64,000 nucleotides of DNA from Pseudobacter ginsenosidimutans (GCF_007970185.1 NZ_CP042431.1:3286001-3350000), one strand, 5' to 3'. Positions 35,271 to 45,008 are shown, counted from the first letter of the stretch. The notes: generated by a model from the sequence alone, not told the origin. Numbers and translations are program-made.

Positions 35271-37600
35271 CTACAATTTGATCTGCAGTGCTACCAGGAA
35301 ATTGGTTCCTGCCATAGGGAAGTAGTTATTCACTACTGCTAATCCTCCTGCTCCATCATCCATACTGTACGTATAACCATTGGGGGTATACATCCTGTCA
35401 AACACGTTGTTCACCTGGAATGCTATCGTTGTTTCTTTGAACAACAGCTTTCGCAGGGTGTAAGCCACTTTCGCATCCTGCACATAGAATTCTTCCAGGC
35501 TGTTTTCCTTGCGGGAGTTGTTGGTGAGATACTGACGGCCTACATATTTGGCGGGCAGACTGATCTCCAGGTCTTTCAACGGAAGGAAGGTGATCACGGC
35601 TCCACCAACTACATTCGGAGAGAAGGCGATATCTGTGGTCTTCTTCTCATCGCCATAATTCCTGATCTTATTATTGCTAAGCGTAAGATTGGCGCTGGCC
35701 TGTAACCATTGGGTGAAGCGGTTCCTTGCCTGCAGCTCGATGCCCATGCGATAGCTGTCCGGCACATTGGCGCGAAGGTACTCGCCTACATCATTGATAT
35801 TGCCGGTGAGCACCAGCTGGTCCTTGTACAGCATATAATACAAAGTAGCGCCGTAGGAGAGTTTATTGTTCCTCTTTTCAAATCCCAGTTCGAGATCATG
35901 GAGCTTTTCAGGTTTGAGGTCCTGTCCCAGGTTCGCTTCAAAATCATTGCGATTGGGTTCTTTGCTGCCCATGGAGTAGCTGAGGTAAGAGAAGTAATCA
36001 TCTTTTGTATAGGTGATGCCTGCCTTGGGATTAACGAAATTGTAAGTCTCACGCACAACGGCATCAGGAGTTTTGCGATAACCGTTCATCTGGTACAATA
36101 CGCGGCGGTACTGGATATCGGCGAAGGCTTCGAAAGCTGTGCTGAGTTTGCGTGAATATTTCGCATAACCATTCACGTCAGTTTTGTATGCAGTGAGATC
36201 ATACCAGCGGTGTTTGTAGGGAATGCCCATTCCGGCCCACATCACTTGTCCGAAATGATGGTTGTCGAAGCGGTTCCAGCCGCCGCCAACAGTGAGCTGG
36301 TCTTTTTCGGTTTTGTATTGAACGGAGAAGATCTGGCCGTAGAAATCATTCTTCAGGTGCAGCTGGCGGATGAGATCGGTGGTTTCGAAGGTTTCGCCTC
36401 CCGAAACAAAGTCCGGCATTTTGTATTCCTTGAATGCTTGTTCTGCTTTGTATTCTTCATAATAACCGGCGCCTTTTGTGAGGAACACAGCGGTATTAAC
36501 GGTGAGCCTGGGATTGAACTGGTGATTGATGAAGAGCTGATAATGGTCCTGCTGGAAATTGTCGGTCTGGTTATCATAAGGTGCTCCGGGTTTTTCCATG
36601 CCTGCATAATTGATGCGGCGGTTCGTTTTCAGGTCTTCATCTGAAACACCGTACCAGCTCTGGTAGGTTTTTTCTTTTCCTGAAAATACATTGAGCCTTA
36701 CGGATGTTTTCTCTGCGATATAGGCGCCGGAAATATAGAATGCACGCAAATCGCTGCTGGCGCGTTCTACGTAACCATCACTGCTTACTTTGGAGAGACG
36801 CGCATCTACAGTCCAGTGATTGTTGATCAGTCCGGTTCCGGCTTTTACCGTATGCTTCCAGGTATTGAAAGAGCCGGCGCTGTTGTTCAGTTCTCCGTAA
36901 GCCTGCGTATTCACTTCATTGGTGCTGAGGTTGATGGTGGCGCCGAATGCGGTGCCTCCATTGCTGGACGTTCCCACGCCTCGCTGTACCTGGATATTGT
37001 TCACGGACGAAGTGAAGTCCGGGAGGTTCACAAAAATGTTCCCTGTGATTCGGCATCGTTGTAGGGGATACCATTGAGGGTAACATTGATACGCGTGGCG
37101 TCTGTACCCCGGATGCGGATACCTGTATAACCGATGCCAGTGCCTGCATCGGAGCTCACCACTGCTGAAGGTGTTTGGTTCAGCACGAAGGGGATATCCT
37201 GTCCGAGATTCAGTTTTTCGATCTCTTTTTTACTAAGATTGGTTTTGGTGAAAGGCGATTTGTCGCCGGCCTGAATGGCTCTCACTTCCACGGGCTGCAT
37301 GAAAAGATTGAGTCTTTGCAGTTTGAATTCCAGGTTGGAACCGGCTGCAACAGTGGTATCTACTGCTTTGTAACCGATACTGGAAATGCGGATGCGATAA
37401 TCTCCTGATCTGATCTTCCTGAAAATGAAATCGCCGGATGCGTTGGTGGTGGTAGTGGCGATATTGCTTAATTCAACAGTAGCCGATGCTACGGCGGCTC
37501 CTGAGTTGAGGTCGGTGACCTTACCCGAAATTTGCTGGGCGGTCAACCATTGGGAACATAATAAATAGCATATCCCCAAAAACAATTTTTGCATGTCCAT
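35271..37600 (-). pseudogene. TonB-dependent receptor under a TPP riboswitch, frameshifted
   Basis: The N-terminal part (37600-37028) has a signal peptide, a carboxypeptidase-regulatory-like domain ('ISGKVTDLNSGAAVASATVEL') and the plug ('IPFVLNQTPSAVVSSDAG', 'RIRGTDATRINVTLNGIPYND'). After 'ESQGTF' the frame breaks at the A-run 37032-37036; one more A restores 'GTFFVNLPDFTSS' and leads into the remaining plug and 22-strand barrel, ending 'GTNFLVALQIKL'. The repaired protein has about 776 residues. With a TPP riboswitch upstream it most likely imports thiamine or a precursor across the outer membrane. Confidence 0.88.
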
Positions 37601-37692
37601 TACATTTTAATGGTGGGAACTGGTTTCCCGTGATAAAATTGATTTGAGAGAAAATGCTGCGGGAGCGAAAAGTAGAAGTTAAATAGACTCGA

Positions 37693-37785
37693 GCTACCTT
37701 CCCTGCGCAGGCATTACCCTGACCAGGTTCAACGGGTATTATCTCAGCCGCCAGTTGTTATACAGGCAGCACCCCGGGGAATCTG
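37693..37785 (-). ncRNA. TPP riboswitch (THI element)
   Basis: The reverse strand carries the conserved aptamer in order: CGGGGTGC (start), GGCTGAGATAATACCC, GAACCTGGTCAGGGTAATGC and CGCAGGGAAGGTAGC. These match the pyrimidine- and pyrophosphate-sensing arms of the TPP aptamer. It lies about 93 bases upstream of the TonB receptor start on the same strand. Binding of thiamine diphosphate should lower receptor expression. Confidence 0.95.
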
Positions 37786-37919
37786 AAATGTCTCTTTGGC
37801 CAAAGAGGGCGTAAAGATACATGCAAAAGATCAGTTTCATAGCCCATTTTTCATTTTCCCTTCATCTTGCCGGAATAGGTTTGTATGGTAAACAATCTGC
37901 TACACTAAAAACAAATTGT

Positions 37920-38489
37920 ATGAAAACAGGATTGATTATTATTGCAATGGCGCTGGTTTCCGGCACAGCAATGGCACAGGAAGCAAAAGTGAAATCAGAT
38001 GGTTCCGTGAAAGTGAACAACTCCGTGCAGGATGGCCACCAGAAAACAGCGGCGAAAATGGAAACGAAAGCGGTTGTAAAAACAGAAGCAAGCGCAGAAA
38101 GAACAGCTGCAAAAGTGGAAAAATCAGCGACCAAAGCGGAAAAGCAAGCCAATAAAGAAGTGAAAGCTACCGTTAAAGAAACAAAGGAAGTTGTGAAAGA
38201 AGGCGCTGAAAAAGGTAATGAAGTTTCTGCAGCAGCTACGAGTGTTACAACCGCAGAAGTAAAAGCCATCGAAAAAACTGCTGAAGCCAATAAAGGACAA
38301 CAGGTGAAACTGGTGTCCGGATCAGGCGCAGATGTGAAAGCTGCGGTACACGCCGCTCAGGACAAAACAGTAAAAGTGAACACAGGCGCCACTACTTCTG
38401 CTGCTGCGAAGGTGAAAGTGAAACCGGTGAAAACCAAATCCGCAAAGGCAGCCGTAAAAGTAAATGGCAGCACACGTGTTGGTCTCCAT
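37920..38489 (+). CDS. Secreted Lys/Ala-rich low-complexity protein
   Basis: The 190-residue product starts at MKTGLIIIAMALVSGTAMAQ (37920), a clear signal peptide. The mature part is almost only Lys, Ala, Val, Thr and Glu in a loose repeat ('KTAAKMETKAVVKTEASAERTAAKVEKSATKAEKQ'-like; shorter pieces recur), with a strongly basic, proline-poor C-terminus resembling a histone-H1 tail. I recognise no family. It could be a helical, envelope-bound polycation. It heads a forward-strand run of seven genes that includes a two-component system. Confidence 0.65.
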
Positions 38490-38517
38490 TAAAAGTAAGT
38501 GACCCCTCAACATTGAA

Positions 38518-38910
38518 ATGAAACAGTTCTGTTATACAGGAGTTTTGATGATACTCATGATCTGTACCCATGAGAGCCGGGGCAGTGTGGTTAAACCACT
38601 GCCTCACTTTTTGACCCGGCCACAATTCAACTGGCATGTTCTTTACTCTGACACCATCCCGGCCAAAAAGCCGGCCGATCCGCAAAAGAAAGAAGAACCT
38701 GCAAAGCAGGAAGGGGAACCTGTAATGCCTGTGCAACCGGCTAAGGAATTGCCCAAATCATCATCGAAGGCAGGAGAAGTAGTCAAGACGATCAAAGAAG
38801 TTCCGAAATCGAAAAAGCAACCCAGGCCGGTTGCCGTGCAGGCTCCCAAATTACCGGTGAAAGTGCCTGTGATAAAAACACCGAAAGTTATTCGTAAAAT
38901 AAAGCTTTGA
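38518..38910 (+). CDS. Secreted Lys/Pro-rich protein, unknown
   Basis: The 130-residue protein has a hydrophobic N-terminus (MKQFCYTGVLMILMICTHES) followed by a basic, Pro/Lys-rich chain ('KKPADPQKKEEPAKQEGEP', 'KEVPKSKKQPRPVAVQ') with no predicted globular domain. It lies 28 bases after the Lys/Ala-rich gene. No family recognised. Confidence 0.55.
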   Translation: MKQFCYTGVLMILMICTHESRGSVVKPLPHFLTRPQFNWHVLYSDTIPAKKPADPQKKEEPAKQEGEPVMPVQPAKELPKSSSKAGEVVKTIKEVPKSKKQPRPVAVQAPKLPVKVPVIKTPKVIRKIKL

Positions 38911-38930
38911 CCTTACCATCTGCATCAACC

Positions 38931-39823
38931 ATGAAACACTTAATGATCATTACGATACTGGTGCTGTCTGGCATTGCAGGGCTTGCACAAACGGAGCAGG
39001 AAGCGGCCGCCACAGACAGTACCCCGCCGGAAAAATCTACGTTCACGATCGGTGCGCAGTATGCCACCAACGCCAGCTATTACGGGCAGAAGGCCATTGA
39101 AAAAACGCCTTATGTTGCCCTGGTGGCATCTTATAATCATCGCTCGGGTTTTATGTGAACAGTATGGCCTACCGGTTGCTGAAAGATTCTTCAAGACTGG
39201 CTTCTGCTTATGCAGCAGGGGCTGGTTTTACTTTCAATATATCTAAAAGTCTCGAAGCCGATATCGGTTATACTTATACGTTCTTTCCGAAACTATCGCC
39301 CTTTCTTCAGGCAGCCAATCCACATAACGCCAGCGCCACCCTCACTCTGGAAAAATGGATCACTGCCGCCGCTGCTTTCGATTTTACTTTCGGGAAAACA
39401 AACGACATATTTGTTACACCTGCCATCAGCAAACAGATCAGGCTCATCGATATCGATTCAAATTCCATGATCCTGTTCACGCCGGAGATCAATGTGACTG
39501 CGGGCACTCAAAGATTCTATGAGTATTACCAGGAAGACAAAAAAACGCGCGACAGTATCCTTGGTAAAGTTTTCGAAAGATTGCCCGTTGATCTGCCGAT
39601 TCCCGGCAATCCCAACAGGCCGGACAATCCTCCAACAACCATTATGAAATCTTCTTCCAGTTTTGATCTTCTCTCCTATAATCTTAAATTACCTGTAGCA
39701 TATTACCGGCCGCATTGCCTGTTTGAACTGAGCTGCCTGTTCTCTTTGCTCGGGCAAAAAGTGGAAACGGATCCGGGAAAACTGAATACATTTTTCACCG
39801 CCAGTTTTTATTACCAGTTCTAA
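38931..39823 (+). pseudogene. Outer-membrane beta-barrel-like protein, frameshifted
   Basis: The first frame (38931-39158) gives a signal peptide and 'STFTIGAQYATNASYYGQ', then stops after 'NHRSGFM'. One more T in the run at 39149-39152 would read 'HRSGFYVNSMAYRLL' and join the second frame to 39823. The repaired product of about 297 residues has alternating beta strands ('DIGYTYTFFPKL', 'WITAAAAFDFTFGK', 'TFFTASFYYQF') and ends in Phe, as outer-membrane barrels do. No specific family. It stands just before the response-regulator gene. Confidence 0.65.
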
Positions 39824-39827
39824 GCTT

Positions 39828-40502
39828 ATGAAAGTACTGATAGTTGAAGACGAAAGATCCATGGCCCTGGAAATGGAGGATTTCCTGAAGCGGTCATCCT
39901 ATATCTGCGATCTTGCTTTCAATGCAAGGCAGGCAAGGGAACAAATGGAACAAAACGGATATGATTTCATTCTGCTGGATCTCGGACTGCCTGATAAAGA
40001 TGGACTACTGGTGCTGGAAGAAGCAAAAAGAGTTTGTCCGGATGCTTCGTATATCATTCTCACTGCCAGGGGACAATTGGAAGATCGCATTAAAGGTCTC
40101 GATCTCGGTGCAGACGATTATCTTCCCAAACCTTTTTCATTATTGGAGCTGCAATCGCGCATGCAGGCTATTTCCAGGCGTAAGTCCGGATTAAAGGATA
40201 CCACTGTTGAACTGGGCGATTTCAACATCAACCTGGTTACGCGTATGGCCAGTTTTGATGGCCAGGATGTGGGGTTGTCCAAAAAAGAATTCGATCTGCT
40301 CAGTTATCTTGTATTGCATAAGAACCGTCCCCTTACCCGTCTTCAATTGGGGGAACATATCTGGGGAAGTTTTACAGATGATGATTACGATAGCAATTAT
40401 ATCGATGTTCATATAAAGAATATCCGCAAGAAAATGACTGCCTTTGCTCCTGTGGAATGGTTGCAGACAATTCGTGGAGTAGGCTATAAGATCAAACTCT
40501 GA
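39828..40502 (+). CDS. OmpR-family response regulator
   Basis: The 224-residue protein has a receiver domain (acidic pair in 'VEDERS', phosphorylated Asp51 in 'ILLDLGLPDKDGL', Lys in 'DDYLPKPFS') and a C-terminal winged helix ('VGLSKKEFDLLSYLVLHKNRPLTRLQL', 'YIDVHIKNIRKKM', 'IRGVGYKI'). It should bind DNA when phosphorylated by the histidine kinase encoded seven bases downstream. Confidence 0.95.
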   Translation: MKVLIVEDERSMALEMEDFLKRSSYICDLAFNARQAREQMEQNGYDFILLDLGLPDKDGLLVLEEAKRVCPDASYIILTARGQLEDRIKGLDLGADDYLPKPFSLLELQSRMQAISRRKSGLKDTTVELGDFNINLVTRMASFDGQDVGLSKKEFDLLSYLVLHKNRPLTRLQLGEHIWGSFTDDDYDSNYIDVHIKNIRKKMTAFAPVEWLQTIRGVGYKIKL

Positions 40503-40509
40503 TCCATAC

Positions 40510-41844
40510 ATGAAGCTGCTTACCAAACTCACGTTGTTCACCACCATCTCCAAACTGGCCATTGTGCTGCTGTTTGTGTGGTTATTGCCAGTGCTGGCAG
40601 ATAAGGTAGCCTTTGAATATGCCAATAACCGGTTGAAGCAACAGGAGCGGAAAGTGTTTGCAGTGATCGAAAAGAATGGGATCGATTACTATCTCGAAGG
40701 TGACTCCACTTATGGCAGCTATACCATGCTTAAGGAAGAGTATATTTCTTTGGAACGAAATCAACAGCCGCAGCTGCCTGATACTATCCTCACTTCACAA
40801 CGGATCGTGGAAGGCGATACGCTCACGTACCGCACGCTCATTGCCAATTTCGAATACGATCAACACAACTATACACTCGAGATCGGTAAAACCATTGCCA
40901 GTATACGGCAATACAATACGCCTTTACAACGGGTGGCACTGTATGTTCTGGCCGCACTGGTATTCCTCACGTTACTGCTTGACCTGTCTGTGACCAGGTT
41001 ACTGATCAGGCCGCTTGCCAGGATCATCCGCACCAAACTGGTGAATGCAAAATTCCCTTTCACCAAATCATTACAACCGATACAAACATCCACAACGGAT
41101 TTCAAATACCTTGACCAAAGCCTCATGTTGCTGATGCAAAGGATCACCGGCGATTTTGAAAGGGAAAGGGCTTTCACCTCCAATGCTTCCCATGAACTGA
41201 TGACGCCCATCAGCGTATTGCAAACGAAAATGGAAAACTTCATGCTGGGTACGGATAATGAAGAAGAGCAGAGGAAGATCCTGGACATGATGAAGATCCT
41301 CAACCGGCTGAAGAAAATAGTGAACGCACTGCTGATGATCTCCCGGATCGAGAATGAGCAATACAACAAAACAGGTTCAGTCAGTATGCATGAGCTGATC
41401 AGTGAGATCACGGGGGAACTGGCCGCAGGAATGGAAAACAAAGGGCTGGAACTGACCGTTTCACTGAGGAAAGACATCAGTCTGCAGCCATTGAATCCTG
41501 ATCTTATCTTCCAGCTGTTCTATAATATCATCACCAATGCCATCCGTTACAATATTGAAGGCGGGCGTATCATCATCACAGACAGGTACAGCCGGGAAGA
41601 GGGCTTCAGCATTTCCATCCGTGACACGGGGATCGGTATCCCCGAAGAGGAGAGAGAGGCTGTATTCAACCGGTTCAGGAAAAGCAGCCTGACTGGTATT
41701 GATGGCAATGGCCTGGGCCTTTCCATTGTAAAAAGCATTGCCCAGTATCATGGCATAGGATTGGAGCTGCAGTCCGTACAGGGAAAGGGAACTGAATTTA
41801 TTGTCCGTTTTCCGCCCGCTATGGTGGGGCAAATCAAAATCTGA
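40510..41844 (+). CDS. Sensor histidine kinase
   Basis: The 444-residue protein has two membrane helices (about residues 12-31 and 141-161) around a periplasmic sensor region of about 110 residues. The H-box is 'SNASHELMTPIS' with His228; the N-box 'LFYNIITNAIRYN'; and the G-boxes 'RDTGIGIPEEE' and 'GNGLGLSIVKSI'. A conserved Pro is one residue shifted from the most common HELRTP form (HELMTP). It pairs with the regulator upstream. Signal unknown. Confidence 0.95.
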   Translation: MKLLTKLTLFTTISKLAIVLLFVWLLPVLADKVAFEYANNRLKQQERKVFAVIEKNGIDYYLEGDSTYGSYTMLKEEYISLERNQQPQLPDTILTSQRIVEGDTLTYRTLIANFEYDQHNYTLEIGKTIASIRQYNTPLQRVALYVLAALVFLTLLLDLSVTRLLIRPLARIIRTKLVNAKFPFTKSLQPIQTSTTDFKYLDQSLMLLMQRITGDFERERAFTSNASHELMTPISVLQTKMENFMLGTDNEEEQRKILDMMKILNRLKKIVNALLMISRIENEQYNKTGSVSMHELISEITGELAAGMENKGLELTVSLRKDISLQPLNPDLIFQLFYNIITNAIRYNIEGGRIIITDRYSREEGFSISIRDTGIGIPEEEREAVFNRFRKSSLTGIDGNGLGLSIVKSIAQYHGIGLELQSVQGKGTEFIVRFPPAMVGQIKI

Positions 41845-41927
41845 ACAAACTTTCAAATAATTGTAACATTCCTGTTTCACTGTACGTCCATAATAGTGTA
41901 ACTCGTTTCACCTGAAAAAACATTATT

Positions 41928-42647
41928 ATGAAAAGAATAGGATTAAGCCTTGCGGCTCTGCTCTTTACAGTGGTTTTATTGGGACAGAAGACTTTCAATG
42001 ATCCCAATGCCGAGGTCCGCGATATTAAAGGCTTCAAGGGTGTGAACGTGGCCACCGGGATCCAGTTGTACATTACGCAGGACGCAAATGAGGCGGTAGC
42101 CATCAGCGCAGAATCCGCTGAAGCACGTCAGCGTGTGAAAACAATTGTTCAGGACGGCGTGCTGCGGATCTTTTTCGAGAATACCGGACTGAAGTTCAAG
42201 TTCAAATACCTGAAAAAACAGGTGAAAGCTTATGTGAGTATTGCCACAGTAGAAAAACTGGGAGTATCTTCGGGTGCTGTGATGCAGGTGGAAGGTGCTA
42301 TCAAATCGGATAAGCTGGAGCTGGATGTTCAAAGTGGTGGTACTTTCAAAGGCAATGTGGATGCTGCTTCACTGGATGTGGAGAGCTCGAGCGGCGCTGT
42401 AGTAAAGATCGCGGGAACAGCCAGCAGGATTGCTGTGGATGGCAGCAGCGGAAGCGATCTCAGCGGATACGAGCTGATTACAGAAAAAGCAACCGTGAAA
42501 GTGAGCAGTGGCGCCAGCGTGAAGCTTACCATCAATAAGGAAGTTACCGCCAAAGCCAGCAGCGGCGGAGAACTGGTATATAAAGGCAGTGCAGCCCGCA
42601 GCGATGTGAATACCAGCAGCGGTGGAAGCGTCAGAAACAGTAAATAA
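41928..42647 (+). CDS. Secreted GIN-domain protein (DUF2807), first copy
   Basis: The 239-residue protein has a signal peptide and one GIN domain, a putative head-domain adhesin made of a right-handed beta-helix. The repeated 'SSGAVMQVEG', 'SSGAVVKIAG', 'SSGSDLSGYE', 'SSGASVKLTI' turns give one rung each. It opens 'VRDIKGFKGVNVATGIQLYIT', typical of the family. It is 83 bases after the histidine kinase and 15 bases before a paralogue. Confidence 0.85.
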   Translation: MKRIGLSLAALLFTVVLLGQKTFNDPNAEVRDIKGFKGVNVATGIQLYITQDANEAVAISAESAEARQRVKTIVQDGVLRIFFENTGLKFKFKYLKKQVKAYVSIATVEKLGVSSGAVMQVEGAIKSDKLELDVQSGGTFKGNVDAASLDVESSSGAVVKIAGTASRIAVDGSSGSDLSGYELITEKATVKVSSGASVKLTINKEVTAKASSGGELVYKGSAARSDVNTSSGGSVRNSK

Positions 42648-42662
42648 GCAGCAAACAGATCG

Positions 42663-43379
42663 ATGAATATGAAAAGATGGATATTGTTTTTCATGGCATT
42701 GCTCCCAATGGGATTGATGGCGCAGAAAGTGATCATCAATGATCCCAATGTATCCCCCAGAACCGTAGGAGCTTTCCATTCGATCCGTGTGACCAATGGT
42801 ATCGATTTGTTCCTCTCCCAGGATGAAACGGAATCACTTGCAGTGAGTGCGCTGAAAGAAGAGTTTCGGGACAGGATCAAAACTGAAGTGGAAGATGGCG
42901 TATTGAAAATTTCTTTCGATAATAGCCGCTTCAGCTTTAGCGGGCCGATGAAGCTGCGTGCTTATATCGGCTTCAAAGAGCTCAGAAGGATCGTGGCCTC
43001 CGGCGCCAGTGACGTGATTGCCACCAATACCATCAATGTGAAAGACCTTTCGATAGAGATGAGCGGCGCCAGTGATTTCAGGGGAACCCTGGATGTAGGC
43101 AGCTTCACTGCGAAGCTTTCCGGTGCTTCCGATGCGAAGCTGAGCGGCAAAGCCAGCTCAGTGAATATCGATGCCAGCGGAGCCAGCGATGTGAAAGCCT
43201 TTGAGCTGGTAACGGACTTTTGTAATGTTGAATCCAGCGGAGCTTCCGATGTTCAGATCACAGTGAACAAGGAATTGAATGCAAAAGCTTCCGGCGCCAG
43301 CGATATATATTACAAAGGCGAAGCGGTGATCAGGAGTATGCAGGCCAGTGGCGCCAGCAGCGTGAAAAAAAGAAATTAA
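42663..43379 (+). CDS. Secreted GIN-domain protein (DUF2807), second copy
   Basis: The 238-residue paralogue of the gene before it has a signal peptide and a GIN domain starting 'PRTVGAFHSIRVTNGIDLFLS'. Its rungs carry a regular 'SGASD' turn at least six times ('VASGASDVIAT', 'MSGASDFRGT', 'LSGASDAKLSG', 'DASGASDVKAF', 'SSGASDVQIT', 'ASGASDIYYKG'). Asp in this turn recalls metal- or sugar-binding edges, but no function is proven. Confidence 0.85.
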   Translation: MNMKRWILFFMALLPMGLMAQKVIINDPNVSPRTVGAFHSIRVTNGIDLFLSQDETESLAVSALKEEFRDRIKTEVEDGVLKISFDNSRFSFSGPMKLRAYIGFKELRRIVASGASDVIATNTINVKDLSIEMSGASDFRGTLDVGSFTAKLSGASDAKLSGKASSVNIDASGASDVKAFELVTDFCNVESSGASDVQITVNKELNAKASGASDIYYKGEAVIRSMQASGASSVKKRN

Positions 43380-43399
43380 ACGAATAATGGAATGAGTGA

Positions 43400-44242
43400 T
43401 CAGCGGCCGAATGCCCAGATCATGAAATCCGGAAAAGCAGCGCTCCAGTAGGGCCAGTCGTGTTGCCCCTGGGGCGCTTCTTTATATACGATGTTTTTAT
43501 CAGGCACACCTTTGTTTTTCAGTTGTGTGATGATGTCCCGTGTATCATCCACGGCATCGATGATGCCGTCTTTATCGCGGTCTGAGCTTTCTTCTTTTGC
43601 TCCCACCCAGAACCAGTATTGCTGATCGGGCTTCTTGCGTGAGGTTTTGAGCCTGGCGATCATGATGCGGTTCTTATCATCGTTGTAAGTGCTGTCTTTC
43701 GTGTCTTTGTCGCGCCACCAGAAAGACCCTGAGAAAACGCCCACTTTGCCGATCTTATCATTATGTGTAAAAGCGATATCGAGTGCGCTTAGTCCTCCCA
43801 GTGAGCAGCCCGCAAATGCTACTGATTTGAATTTCCTTACACCTGCTTTCTTTTTTATGTAAGGATAGAGCTCATTGTTGATGAATGCATCATAATGGTC
43901 TGCCTTGTTTCCTCTTTTCTCATAATCCGGTTTGCCGGCTACGCCATATTCCTGCATACGGTTGCCGGCATGCATGGCCACGATCACGAGCGGCTGGATG
44001 CGTTTGGCTTTGAAAAGGCTGTCTGTAATATCTTTTGCACGGAGCTTATCGATATCCTGACCATCATTAAGGAGAAGCAGGTTGAGGTTGGAATGATCAT
44101 CCGGAACAGGGGTATTGATCACCGTTAGAGTCACCTGACGCTGGAGATGGCGACTGTACAACTGGTCCTGCTGCTGTGTTACACCTTTATTGCAAGCAAA
44201 AAACAATGGCATGATGAAAAGAAAAGAAATGAGAAATTTCAT
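43400..44242 (-). CDS. Lipoprotein alpha/beta-hydrolase (esterase D/Fes-like)
   Basis: The 280-residue protein starts MKFLISFLFIMPLFFACNKG (44242), a lipoprotein signal with Cys16. It is a putative esterase: 'LLLNDGQDIDKL' near the N-terminus, the nucleophile elbow 'FAGCSLGGLSA' (Ser in GCSLGG) and a C-terminal His in 'QGQHDWPYW'. A calcium-loop-like stretch 'DRDKDGIIDAVDD' sits between them. It should hydrolyse an ester at the cell envelope; related enzymes act on siderophores or acetyl-xylan. Confidence 0.85.
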   Translation of the reverse strand: MKFLISFLFIMPLFFACNKGVTQQQDQLYSRHLQRQVTLTVINTPVPDDHSNLNLLLLNDGQDIDKLRAKDITDSLFKAKRIQPLVIVAMHAGNRMQEYGVAGKPDYEKRGNKADHYDAFINNELYPYIKKKAGVRKFKSVAFAGCSLGGLSALDIAFTHNDKIGKVGVFSGSFWWRDKDTKDSTYNDDKNRIMIARLKTSRKKPDQQYWFWVGAKEESSDRDKDGIIDAVDDTRDIITQLKNKGVPDKNIVYKEAPQGQHDWPYWSAAFPDFMIWAFGR

Positions 44243-44280
44243 GAAGTGAATATACAATTTGTAAAAAAATGAAAATCATT

Positions 44281-44311
44281 TTGGTGCGAATGTATAAAGG
44301 TCCTATATTTG
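44281..44311 (+). promoter_or_regulatory. Promoter of initiator tRNA
   Basis: TTG (44281-44283), a 20-base spacer and TATATTTG (44304-44311) match the Bacteroidota consensus, 13 bases before the mature tRNA 5' end. Confidence 0.65.
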
Positions 44312-44324
44312 CAATCCAATACAT

Positions 44325-44396
<72 letters not shown>

Positions 44397-44405
44397 CAGA
44401 GTAAG

Positions 44406-44432
44406 AACCAGTCGTTTACCGGCTGGTTTTTT
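44406..44432 (+). terminator. Terminator of initiator tRNA
   Basis: The stem AACCAGTCG/CGGCTGGTT (one G-T pair) is followed by six T, about ten bases after the tRNA. Confidence 0.75.
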
Positions 44433-44477
44433 GCTTTTGAGGAACTTGATGCAGTGCAGATATATAAGTGGTTATAT

Positions 44478-45008
44478 TTACAGTTCTTTACGATGCTTAG
44501 CACCGGCAGTGCGAAATTGTTTGTAATACCGGATATACACAGGTTCAAGCGCTGTTCCTTTTGATTTGCTTTGTTCATCGGCAATATAATCAAGAACTGT
44601 TCTGTTGTCACTGGTGTCAACTTTGTTCAATGCCACACCCCATTCGATAATATCTTCAATGAAATCATCGAACATCCTGCTGATCGCGAATTTGATGATC
44701 GATCCCTTGGCAACGTTGAAACTGAGTGCATCACAGGTAAGATGTTCTTCGTTTTGGATCCAGAATTGCTGCACTTTGCTTCGGATCATGCCTGCACTGT
44801 CTTTGCCGATTTCCACATTCGCAAGTTTGTAGATCTTTTCTTCGAACCTGTAGACCAGCTGGTGATTGTATTTTTCTTTTTCTTCTTTTGAAAGTTCTAC
44901 GCGGGAATCTACCAGGGCACAAAGTGTTTTAAGGCTGGCTGGTTTGGTTTGTGCAAAATTCAGTTGACTGATGGTAAGCAGCAAGGCTGGAATGATCATT
45001 CTAAGCAT
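44478..45008 (-). CDS. Secreted protein, unknown
   Basis: The 176-residue protein has a signal peptide (MLRMIIPALLLTISQLNFAQ; the start could also be the second Met at 44999). The mature part is mostly helical and charged, with 'HLTCDALSFNVAKGSIIKFAISRMFDDFIEDI' and an ankyrin-like closing 'NRTVLDYIADE'. I do not recognise the family. It lies between the initiator tRNA and the hicBA pair. Confidence 0.6.
   Translation of the reverse strand: MLRMIIPALLLTISQLNFAQTKPASLKTLCALVDSRVELSKEEKEKYNHQLVYRFEEKIYKLANVEIGKDSAGMIRSKVQQFWIQNEEHLTCDALSFNVAKGSIIKFAISRMFDDFIEDIIEWGVALNKVDTSDNRTVLDYIADEQSKSKGTALEPVYIRYYKQFRTAGAKHRKEL

Noticed and set aside
42960-43370. Tandem DNA repeat in the second GIN gene
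   Set aside because: The repetition (GCCAGTGA-like units) comes from the protein's SGASD turns; codon use varies, so it is a coding repeat and not a DNA satellite.
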